Positions 1 to 5,668 of a DNA stretch of 6,760 nucleotides are shown one piece after another. The DNA is from an uncultured Cloacibacillus sp. (GTDB taxonomy: Bacteria > Synergistota > Synergistia > Synergistales > Synergistaceae). The notes beneath the pieces were generated by a model. That model was given only the letters and a program-made list of their open reading frames with translations, made no database searches and was not told where the DNA came from. A program made the translations under genes and the position numbers. The first letter of the stretch is position 1. Each line of letters begins with the position of its first letter. The stretch covers positions 1-6,760 of the forward strand of contig UQVV01000099.1 in NCBI GenBank assembly GCA_900544635.1. The letters are read 5' to 3'.

Positions 1-828
1 GCGGCGGCACGGGACGTGACCTTCTCCTACGACAATGATCCGGTGCTGCGCGGCGTCACCCTCGAGGCCTCCGGGGGCGAGGTCATCGGCATCACGGGGC
101 GGAGCGGGAGCGGAAAGTCCACGCTCGCGCAGCATCTGAACGGCCTTATCGCGCCGCAGAGCGGGCGCGTCATCGCCGACGGCGACGAAACGGGCAGAAG
201 CGCAGCGGAGACGCGGCGCGTGCGCCGCAAGGTCGGCCTCGTGTTCCAGTATCCCGAAGAGCAGATATTTTCGGACAATGTCTTTGACGAGATAGCCTTC
301 GCGCCGCGCAACTGGGGCGTGCCGGAGCCGGAAATTCCGGCGCGCGTCGGAGAGGCCGCGAGAGAGGCGGGCCTCGACGAAGCGCTGCTCGACGCTTCTC
401 CCTACGGCCTTTCCGGCGGTCAGAAGCGCAGCGTCGCGATAGCGTCGGTAATAGCGGCGCGCCCGTCGTACCTCGTGCTCGACGAGCCTGCGGCGGGGCT
501 CGACTGCGACGCTGCGGAGGCGCTCCTTTCCATGATAAAAAATTTCGCCGCATCGGGCGCGGGCGTCGTCCTGATTACTCACGATATCGAGCTCGCGCTC
601 TCCGTCAGCGACATGATACTGCTGCTCGAAGAGGGGCGCACGGTGTCGTTCGGCACGCCGGAGGAGACGGCGGAGCTCGTCGTATCGCGCGAGGTGAAGG
701 GGCTCGCCGTGCCGGAAATCCTCGGCATCTCCGCGGCGCTGCGAGACGCTGGAAAAATCGACAAGCTCGCCTGGAGCGCCGAGGGCCTCATGGCGCAGAT
801 AAGAAAGAGGAAAAATGGCCTCGCCTGA
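1..828 (+). CDS. ecfA2: ECF transporter ATP-binding protein EcfA2, 5' end missing
   Basis: This is one of the two ATPases that power an energy-coupling factor (ECF) importer for vitamins or metal ions, acting on the cytoplasmic face of the membrane with EcfT. Counting codons from the first base, it has Walker A GRSGSGKST (33-41), a Q-loop in VFQYPEEQIF (Gln83), the ABC signature LSGGQKR (137-143), Walker B YLVLDEP (157-163, catalytic Glu162) and the switch His194 in LITHD. The FQYPEEQ type of Q-loop and the position directly before ecfT favour EcfA2 over EcfA1. The frame is open to base 1, and the five residues before the GTG at 16 (AARDV) fit the first beta strand of an ABC domain, so the true start probably lies a few codons upstream of the window. 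The stop at 826-828 lies inside ecfT, indicating translational coupling. The transported substrate cannot be told from this subunit. Confidence 0.93.
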   Translation, partial: AAARDVTFSYDNDPVLRGVTLEASGGEVIGITGRSGSGKSTLAQHLNGLIAPQSGRVIADGDETGRSAAETRRVRRKVGLVFQYPEEQIFSDNVFDEIAFAPRNWGVPEPEIPARVGEAAREAGLDEALLDASPYGLSGGQKRSVAIASVIAARPSYLVLDEPAAGLDCDAAEALLSMIKNFAASGAGVVLITHDIELALSVSDMILLLEEGRTVSFGTPEETAELVVSREVKGLAVPEILGISAALRDAGKIDKLAWSAEGLMAQIRKRKNGLA

Positions 829-1633
829 TAAAATCCCGCTCGGGCAGTACATCCCGGCGGATTCCTTCGTACATTCGCTAGACCCGCGCGCGAAGATAAT
901 CGTCACGATCGTCGCTATGGCCGCGATTTTCATGCTGCACACTATGCCGGCCTTCGCGCTCTGCGGCTTCGGCATCTTTCTGCTCGCGAAGCTCGCGCGG
1001 CTGCCTTTCCGCCTCGTCGCCGGCTCGGCGCGTCCTGTCCTTATTCTCGTGATATTTACGGCATTATTCCATCTTTTCCTGACGCCTGGGAAGGTTCTCT
1101 TTTCTTTGTTTGGCGCCGACGCAACGGTCGAAGGGGCGGCGCTCGGGACGGCGATGGCGCTGCGGCTCATCTACCTCGTCATGTTCGCATCGCTCCTGAC
1201 CTTCACTACTACGCCGGCGAAAATATCCGACGGCCTCGAAGGGCTGCTCTCGCCGCTGAAGCGGCTCGGCCTCCCGGCGCACGACATAGCGATGATGATA
1301 ACGATAGCGCTTCGCTTCATTCCGACGCTCTTCGAAGAGACCTCGCGCATCATAAAAGCGCAGAAATCACGCGGCGCGGACTTCGAAAGCGGCGGCCTCA
1401 TGCGCCGCGCGCGCGCCTACATCCCCGTTCTGATCCCGCTCTTCGTGATAGTATTCAAACGCGCGGAGAACCTCGCGACTGCGATGGAAGCCCGCGGCTA
1501 CACCGGCGGCGAGGGGCGCACGCGTATGCGCCCGCTGGTCTGGCGGCGCACGGACGGCGCGGCTCTTGCGGGATTCACGGCGATATCGGCCCTGCTCGTG
1601 ATTTTCGACAGGGCTGCGGAGCGGCTGCTGTGA
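815..1633 (+). CDS. ecfT: ECF transporter transmembrane protein EcfT
   Basis: EcfT is the membrane scaffold that joins the two EcfA ATPases to a substrate-binding S component. The 272-residue protein is of typical length. Hydrophobic segments are visible at about 28-58, 72-90, 110-131, 155-175, 202-216 and 249-265. The two family signatures that form the coupling helices docking onto the ATPases are present: Ser-Arg-Gly in KSRGAD (185-187) and Ala-Arg-Gly in EARGY (226-228), about 40 residues apart as expected. The ATG at 815 lies inside the end of ecfA2 (14-nt overlap) and is preceded by GAGG at 807-810. The stop overlaps the truA start as GTGA. Such overlaps suggest equimolar, coupled production. 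No S component is encoded nearby, which is usual for the group II arrangement in which one ECF module serves several scattered S proteins. Confidence 0.93.
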   Translation: MASPDKIPLGQYIPADSFVHSLDPRAKIIVTIVAMAAIFMLHTMPAFALCGFGIFLLAKLARLPFRLVAGSARPVLILVIFTALFHLFLTPGKVLFSLFGADATVEGAALGTAMALRLIYLVMFASLLTFTTTPAKISDGLEGLLSPLKRLGLPAHDIAMMITIALRFIPTLFEETSRIIKAQKSRGADFESGGLMRRARAYIPVLIPLFVIVFKRAENLATAMEARGYTGGEGRTRMRPLVWRRTDGAALAGFTAISALLVIFDRAAERLL

Positions 1634-2385
1634 GATACGCTGCCGAGATAAGCTACGACGGCGGCCGTTTCTTCGGCTGGCAGATACAGCCGGAGCTTCC
1701 TACCGTGCAGCAGGCGCTTGAGGATGCCGCCTCGGCTCTGAACGGCGGCCACACGAACGTCGCGGGCGCGGGGCGCACCGACACCGGCGTACACGCGCGC
1801 GCGCAGATATGCACCTTCGACATGAAGCGCGAATGGGAGCCGCGCAGCCTCATGCTCGCGATGAACGCGCATCTGCCGCCCGGCGTGAGCGTCATGCGCA
1901 CGGCGCGCGTCGCGGACGATTTCCACGCGCGGTTCAGCGCGCTTAAACGCGAGTACCGCTACTTTATATGGAACGCAAGCTCGATATACCCGCACGCAAA
2001 GCCCTACGCCGCGTGGCTCAAGCACGGCGGCTACGACTGGGCCGCCGCGGCGGAGGCCGCGAAATTTCTCGAAGGCGAGCACGACTTCCGCAACTTCTGC
2101 CGCCTCGAGGGGTACGAGCACACGACCGTGCGGCGCATTGAACGCGCGCGGCTCGTCAGAAGAGGCCGCCTCGTCGTATTCCAGATACGCGGCGACGGAT
2201 TCCTCCACAACATGGTGCGCATCATACTCGGCAACCTAGAGCTTGCCGCGCTCGGCAAAATCAAGCCGGAGGAGATAAAAATTCTGCTCGACACGGAGAA
2301 CCGCACGCGCTCCGACGGCGGACGGACATTCCCGGCCTGCGGCCTCTGGTTCTGGAAAGTCACCTACGGCGCTCCGATATGGTAA
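1630..2385 (+). CDS. truA: tRNA pseudouridine(38-40) synthase TruA
   Basis: TruA converts uridines 38, 39 and 40 of the tRNA anticodon stem to pseudouridine. The 251-residue length is normal. The nucleophilic aspartate is Asp51 in AGRTDTGVH (47-55), with the conserved Arg49 two residues before it. Other TruA blocks are the N-terminal ISYDGGRFFGWQIQP (7-21), DFHARFSALKREYRYFIW (97-114), HDFRNFC (151-157), and the C-terminal GDGFLHNMVRIILG (188-201) followed by GGRTFPACGLWFWKVTY (230-246). Start choice: the GTG at 1630 forms a GTGA overlap with the ecfT stop, GGAG at 1618-1621 gives an 8-nt spacing, and the protein begins right at the expected RYAAEISYDG strand. Placement behind the ECF module matches the order ecfA1-ecfA2-ecfT-truA common in Firmicutes and relatives. 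The link is genomic and implies no shared biochemistry. Confidence 0.95.
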   Translation: MRYAAEISYDGGRFFGWQIQPELPTVQQALEDAASALNGGHTNVAGAGRTDTGVHARAQICTFDMKREWEPRSLMLAMNAHLPPGVSVMRTARVADDFHARFSALKREYRYFIWNASSIYPHAKPYAAWLKHGGYDWAAAAEAAKFLEGEHDFRNFCRLEGYEHTTVRRIERARLVRRGRLVVFQIRGDGFLHNMVRIILGNLELAALGKIKPEEIKILLDTENRTRSDGGRTFPACGLWFWKVTYGAPIW

Positions 2386-2388
2386 AAT
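2380..2388 (+). promoter_or_regulatory. possible extended -10 promoter before mreB-like gene
   Basis: TGGTAAAAT matches an extended -10 element (TGn plus TAAAAT, 5 of 6 to TATAAT) and overlaps the last codons of truA. No convincing -35 hexamer lies 16-18 nt upstream, which an extended -10 can tolerate. An alternative is TTGAAC at 2395-2400 with TAAGAC at 2418-2423 (17-nt spacing), whose -10 is poor. Read-through from truA could also drive the gene, so this is tentative. Confidence 0.33.
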
Positions 2389-2437
2389 TATTATTTGAAC
2401 GGAATAGATTATGCAGATAAGACCTCTGTATAAAAAC

Positions 2438-2443
2438 GGGAGG
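2438..2443 (+). promoter_or_regulatory. ribosome binding site selecting a TTG start
   Basis: GGGAGG lies 10 nt before TTG at 2454. The frame has a stop (TGA at 2445-2447) just upstream and no ATG or GTG before the first conserved strand of the actin fold, so this Shine-Dalgarno sequence decides for TTG. Confidence 0.75.
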
Positions 2444-2453
2444 CTGAAGAATT

Positions 2454-3497
2454 TTGTGGAATAAAGACATAGGCATAGACCTCGGGACGGCGACCGTCCT
2501 GGTATTCGTAAAAGGGAAAGGCATCGTCCTGCGCGAGCCTTCCGTCGTCGCGATGGACCAGTCGACGGGAAAGATACTCTCCGTCGGCGAGGACGCGAAG
2601 GTCATGATAGGCAAGACGCCAGGCAACGTCGTGGCGATACGCCCGCTGCGCGACGGCGTCATAGCGGACTACACGATGACGGAGGTCATGCTCCGCGAGT
2701 TCATGAAAAAGGTTACGAAGGGGCTCGAGCGCCTCGTGCGTCACCGCCTTATGATAGGCGTCCCCGCGGGGGCGACCGACGTGGAGCGGCGCGCCGTGCT
2801 CGAAGCGGCGCTCGAAGTCGGCGCGAAGGAAGCCTACCTGATAGAAGAGCCGATGGCGGCCGCGATAGGGGCCAACATGCCCGTCGGCGAGCCGGTCGGC
2901 AACATGGTCGTCGACATAGGCGGCGGCACGACGGACATTGCGATAGTCTCGCTCGGCGGCCTCGTCGTCTACGAGTCGCTGCGCGTCGGCGGAGACAAAT
3001 TCGACGAGTCGATAGTGCGCTACATGCGCAAGCAGTACAACCTCGCGATAGGCGAGCAGACGGCCGAGGACATCAAAAAGCAGATCGGCGCGTGCGACCC
3101 GAAGACGGCCTCGCCCGAAAAGACGATGGACATACGCGGGCGCGACCTCGTGCAGGGGCTTCCGCGCCAGGTCACCGTCTCGAGCGTAGACATCGCGCGC
3201 GCGATAGAAGAGCCCGTCAACGCGATAGTCGCGGGCATCAAGCGCGTGCTTGAAAAGACGCCGCCGGAGCTCTCCGCCGACGTCATGGACCGCGGCATAA
3301 TCCTCACCGGCGGCGGCGCGTACCTGCGCGGCATCGCCGAGCTCATAATGGAGGAGACCGAGATAAACGCGATGGTCGCGGAGTCGGCGGGCGAATGCGT
3401 CGCGCTCGGCACGGGCATCGCGCTTGAGTCGCTCGACAAGCTCAAGGAAACCGGCGCCGTCTACCTAGCGACGAGAAAGGGCATAGTCAACAAATAA
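2454..3497 (+). CDS. mreB: MreB/Mbl family bacterial actin, rod-shape determining protein
   Basis: This is an actin-like ATPase that forms membrane-bound filaments guiding lateral cell-wall synthesis. The 347 residues equal the family's usual length. Visible nucleotide-binding parts are phosphate-1 DIGIDLGTAT (5-14), the IEEPMAAAIGA segment with the catalytic glutamate region (130-140), phosphate-2 DIGGGTTD (154-161) and the adenosine motif TGGGAYLRG (285-293). IRGRDLVQGLPR (227-238) and LEKTPPELSADVMDRGI (266-282) are typical of MreB and Mbl. The start is TTG, preceded by GGGAGG. Wording such as KGKGIVLREPSVVAMD recalls Bacillus Mbl as much as MreB, so the paralog assignment is open. No mreC or mreD follows; the next gene is a YkgJ-type protein sharing one base with this stop codon. 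Isoleucine is coded by ATA in 20 of 29 cases by hand count. Confidence 0.93.
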   Translation: MWNKDIGIDLGTATVLVFVKGKGIVLREPSVVAMDQSTGKILSVGEDAKVMIGKTPGNVVAIRPLRDGVIADYTMTEVMLREFMKKVTKGLERLVRHRLMIGVPAGATDVERRAVLEAALEVGAKEAYLIEEPMAAAIGANMPVGEPVGNMVVDIGGGTTDIAIVSLGGLVVYESLRVGGDKFDESIVRYMRKQYNLAIGEQTAEDIKKQIGACDPKTASPEKTMDIRGRDLVQGLPRQVTVSSVDIARAIEEPVNAIVAGIKRVLEKTPPELSADVMDRGIILTGGGAYLRGIAELIMEETEINAMVAESAGECVALGTGIALESLDKLKETGAVYLATRKGIVNK

Positions 3498-3919
3498 TGC
3501 GTCTCTGGTGGGAGGACGAGGGCGTCCGCTTCGAGTGTCAGGGCTGCGGGCGCTGCTGCGGCGGCGAGCCCGGGGAAATATGGGTGACGCCCGCGGAGCG
3601 CGCGAAGATAGCGGCGGAGCTCGGCATGGACGAGATTACGCTCAGGAAAGAATGCCTGCGCCGCGTGGACGGACGGCTCGGCATCAAGGAGAAGGAGAAC
3701 TACGACTGCTACTTCCTCGACTGCGGGACGAAACGCTGCAAAATTTACAAGGTCCGCCCGCTCCAGTGCCGCATGTTCCCCTTCTGGCCCTCGATGCTCT
3801 CGGACAAGCGCGTATGGGACTACTACGCCGCCTTCTGCCCGGGCATGGGGCGCGGAAAACTATATCCGCCCGAGCTTGTACGGAAATTCTTCGAGCTTCC
3901 GGCTGCAAAAGATTTATAA
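3497..3919 (+). CDS. YkgJ-type cysteine cluster (CxxCxxCC) protein
   Basis: This small, cytoplasmic, cysteine-rich protein belongs to the YkgJ/UPF0153 family, described as a putative zinc- or iron-chelating domain; its biochemical role is not established. The 140 residues contain the diagnostic CQGCGRCC (Cys14, 17, 20, 21). Further cysteines follow at 53, 71, 76, 81, 91 and 114, with the characteristic CKIYKVRPLQCRMFPFWP block (81-98). This pattern suggests a bound metal or Fe-S cluster. The ATG at 3497 shares its A with the mreB-like stop (TAATG), so the gene is probably translated by reinitiation; the only nearby purine run, AAAGGG at 3476-3481, is about 15 nt away. A terminator follows directly. 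There is no signal peptide or membrane segment. Its pairing with a cell-shape gene may be only operon convenience. Confidence 0.85.
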   Translation: MRLWWEDEGVRFECQGCGRCCGGEPGEIWVTPAERAKIAAELGMDEITLRKECLRRVDGRLGIKEKENYDCYFLDCGTKRCKIYKVRPLQCRMFPFWPSMLSDKRVWDYYAAFCPGMGRGKLYPPELVRKFFELPAAKDL

Positions 3920-3927
3920 AGCGGTTT

Positions 3928-3954
3928 ATCCGGCCCACGCGGGCCGGATTTTTT
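3928..3954 (+). terminator. intrinsic terminator after the YkgJ-type gene
   Basis: A perfect 9-bp GC-rich stem, ATCCGGCCC (3928-3936) with GGGCCGGAT (3941-3949), is closed by an ACGC loop and followed by a run of six T (3949-3954). It begins 8 nt after the stop codon at 3919. This is a textbook rho-independent terminator ending the mreB-ykgJ unit, and probably any read-through from ecf-truA. Confidence 0.92.
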
Positions 3955-4068
3955 ATGCGCTGAACCTGCGCGGCTTCCGCCGGTCAAAATTATGAATTAT
4001 ATTTAATAATATATGCATTAACTAAAATATATGTATAAATTATAAAATTGAATTCTAACAATAAACGC

Positions 4069-4097
4069 TTGATTTTATCGAATTATGAATGTAGACT
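4069..4097 (+). promoter_or_regulatory. lat: candidate sigma-70 type promoter for lat
   Basis: TTGATT (4069-4074, 4 of 6 to TTGACA) and TAGACT (4092-4097, 4 of 6 to TATAAT) are separated by 17 nt, with very AT-rich DNA upstream. Transcription would begin near 4104, leaving a leader of about 74 nt. TATAAA at 4097-4102 is an alternative -10 without a matching -35. Confidence 0.45.
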
Positions 4098-4163
4098 ATA
4101 AAGTGCAGTGAAGTTCGAAATGAACCGTTATCCGCGAAAATTACATATCCTTAATATGACATC

Positions 4164-4170
4164 GGGAGGT
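4164..4170 (+). promoter_or_regulatory. lat: strong ribosome binding site of lat
   Basis: GGGAGGT, an almost full Shine-Dalgarno match, lies 7 nt before ATG at 4178. It is the strongest ribosome binding site in the window and fixes the lat start. Confidence 0.85.
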
Positions 4171-4177
4171 TATTTTA

Positions 4178-5545
4178 ATGGCATCTGAACATCTTGTAGC
4201 GCCGAAAGACGTATTCTCGACCATAGAGAAGCTGCTGCTCCGCGACGGCTTCGACATCGTCATCGACATGGAAAACTCGAAGGGCAGCCATGTCATCGAC
4301 TCCGTCACAGGAACGGACTGGCTCGACTTTTACACCTTCTTCGCCTCCGCGCCCTTCGGCATGAACCACCCGAAGCTCGACAACGAGGAATTCAAGGAGA
4401 AAATATTCCGCGCCGCAATCAACAAGGTCGCGAACTCCGACATCTACACGCAGGAGATGGCGGACTTCGTCAAGACCTTCGGCGAGGTAGCCGTGCCAGA
4501 GGGTTACAACCACGTGTTCTTCATCGACTACGGTACGCTCGCCGTCGAGAACACCTTCAAGGTCGCGATGGACTGGAAGGTGCAGAAGCTCATCCAGAAG
4601 GGCAAAATCACGCCCGGCGAGGCCTTCGACGGACGCAAAGGCACGAAGATAATGCACTTCAACGAGGCCTTCCACGGACGCAGCGGCTACACTCTCTCCG
4701 TCACGAACACCAACGACCCGAACAAGCACCAGCGCTACGCTAAATTCACCGACTGGCCGCGCATCATCAACCCGAAGATCACCTTCCCGCTCGAAGAGCA
4801 CCTCGGCGAAGTAGAGTGGCTTGAAGCGCAGGCGATAAAGCAGATAAAGCACGTCCTCATGAACGACCCCGACGGAGTCGCCGCGGTCATCATCGAAACA
4901 ATACAGGGCGAAGGCGGGGACAACCACTTCCGCACGGAATTCTTCAAGCAGCTTCGCCAGATCTGCGACGAAAACGAAATGCTCCTCATCTTCGACGAAG
5001 TGCAGTGCGGCATGGGCATCACCGGCAAAATGTGGGCATGGGAGCACCACGCGCCTGTCAAGCCGGACCTCTTCTCCTTCGGTAAAAAAGCTCAGATATG
5101 CGGCGTCATCGCCGGCCCGCGCATCGACGAAGTCGAAAACAACTGCTTCAAGGTGTCGAGCCGTCTGAACTCCACCTGGGGCGGCACCGTCGTCGACATG
5201 GTGCGCGCGCAGAGGTATCTTGAAATCTACCGCGACGACAAAATCCTCGATTACGTCAGCAACGTCGCCGGCCCCGCGCTCTACAACGGACTCAAGGAGC
5301 TCGAGGCGGAGTTCCCGAAATACATCCGCAACGTCCGCGGCAAGGGGCTCATGTGCGCCTACGACATCTGCTCTGAAGAGCTGCGCAACAAGTTCCTCAA
5401 GGCCTGCCAGGCGAACCACATGCTCATCCTCGGCTGCGGCGCGAACACAGTCCGCTTCCGTCCCGCGCTCAACGTCCCGCTCGAGGACATCAAGCTCGGA
5501 ATCGAGATATCGCGCAAGGCCGCGAGGGAAGTATTCGGAAAGTAA
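4178..5545 (+). CDS. lat: L-lysine 6-aminotransferase (class III, PLP-dependent)
   Basis: Lat moves the epsilon-amino group of L-lysine to 2-oxoglutarate, giving glutamate and allysine, which cyclises to piperideine-6-carboxylate. It opens a lysine degradation route, and in actinomycetes it also feeds beta-lactam synthesis. The 455 residues match the family length and resemble the mycobacterial enzyme throughout, as far as I recall it. Landmarks are SKGSHVIDSVTG (34-45), GTLAVENTFKVAMDWK (119-134), FHGRSGYTLSVTNT (165-178), Glu240 in ETIQGEGGD, the cofactor aspartate Asp273 in IFDEVQ, the PLP-binding lysine, probably Lys303, in FGKKAQICGV, SRLNSTWGG (328-336), and the carboxylate-binding arginine, probably Arg426, in NTVRFRPAL. 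Cys277 follows DEVQ where many class III enzymes have Thr. The gene stands alone between two terminators with its own promoter. Ile codons are 25 ATC to 8 ATA, the reverse of its neighbours. Other class III activities are less likely given the Lat-specific blocks. Confidence 0.92.
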   Translation: MASEHLVAPKDVFSTIEKLLLRDGFDIVIDMENSKGSHVIDSVTGTDWLDFYTFFASAPFGMNHPKLDNEEFKEKIFRAAINKVANSDIYTQEMADFVKTFGEVAVPEGYNHVFFIDYGTLAVENTFKVAMDWKVQKLIQKGKITPGEAFDGRKGTKIMHFNEAFHGRSGYTLSVTNTNDPNKHQRYAKFTDWPRIINPKITFPLEEHLGEVEWLEAQAIKQIKHVLMNDPDGVAAVIIETIQGEGGDNHFRTEFFKQLRQICDENEMLLIFDEVQCGMGITGKMWAWEHHAPVKPDLFSFGKKAQICGVIAGPRIDEVENNCFKVSSRLNSTWGGTVVDMVRAQRYLEIYRDDKILDYVSNVAGPALYNGLKELEAEFPKYIRNVRGKGLMCAYDICSEELRNKFLKACQANHMLILGCGANTVRFRPALNVPLEDIKLGIEISRKAAREVFGK

Positions 5546-5577
5546 CGCGAAACGCAGGAGATTCAGCTAAACACACA

Positions 5578-5611
5578 GAAACGCCGGAGCGCGCCTCCGG
5601 CGTTTCGCTTT
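5578..5611 (+). terminator. hairpin terminator after lat
   Basis: GAAACGCCGGAG (5578-5589) and CTCCGGCGTTTC (5595-5606) form a perfect 12-bp stem with a 5-nt CGCGC loop, starting 32 nt after the lat stop. Only a broken T run (GCTTT, 5607-5611) follows, so termination may be incomplete. The T-rich end of the stem itself (CGTTTC) could act as part of the U tract if the stem forms only partly. Confidence 0.72.
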
Positions 5612-5613
5612 AG

Positions 5614-5619
5614 TATAAT
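5614..5619 (+). promoter_or_regulatory. candidate -10 box for the C69 family gene
   Basis: A perfect TATAAT lies 49 nt before the start codon at 5669, which would give a leader of roughly 43 nt. The -35 position (about 5591-5596, GCGCCT) does not resemble TTGACA and falls inside the lat terminator hairpin, so an activator may be needed or the match may be chance. Confidence 0.42.
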
Positions 5620-5668
5620 ATCCGCAGAATCTCGCGGCAGACGAAACGACGAGGGGAGAAGGATAAAA

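Larger units (their letters stand above)
3955..4177. other. AT-rich intergenic region upstream of lat
   Basis: No gene is visible here. By hand count, 3991-4080 holds 14 G or C in 90 bases (about 16%), against a GC-rich surrounding. Features inside are a 5-bp AT inverted repeat ATTAT-ATTTA-ATAAT (3996-4010), an exact 10-nt direct repeat AATTATGAAT at 3988-3997 and 4081-4090, and a related AATTATAAAA at 4038. The second copy sits in the spacer of the candidate lat promoter. A weak GTTC/GAAC hairpin lies at 4113-4125. The region probably holds the lat promoter, an A/T-rich UP-like element and perhaps a regulator site. Confidence 0.6.

Noticed and set aside
1498..2208. A 236-codon minus-strand open frame opposite ecfT and truA
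   Set aside because: Arg/Ala/Val-rich shadow of truA with no recognisable domain; truA has all family motifs on the other strand.
2429..2434. TATAAA as the -10 of the mreB-like gene promoter
   Set aside because: A start site about 7 nt downstream would fall in the ribosome binding site at 2438-2443, and there is no -35 at a proper distance.
3508..3963. A 151-codon plus-strand open frame in another phase over the YkgJ-type gene
   Set aside because: Its translation is very Arg- and Ala-rich and it runs through the terminator hairpin; the overlapping frame at 3497 has the CxxCxxCC family signature.
3996..4010. ATTAT-ATTTA-ATAAT inverted repeat as an operator
   Set aside because: Five-base AT-only arms are expected by chance in DNA this AT-rich; kept only as a descriptive note.
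4113..4125. GTTC-GAAAT-GAAC as a riboswitch or attenuator stem in the lat leader
   Set aside because: A 4-bp stem is too weak, and the roughly 74-nt leader shows no terminator-like or recognised riboswitch structure.
4175..5419. A 414-codon open frame on the minus strand opposite lat
   Set aside because: It is a mirror of GC-rich codon structure in lat. Its translation is a low-complexity mix of Val, Asp, Glu, Leu and Arg without any family motif, while the plus strand encodes a complete, motif-rich enzyme with a strong ribosome binding site.
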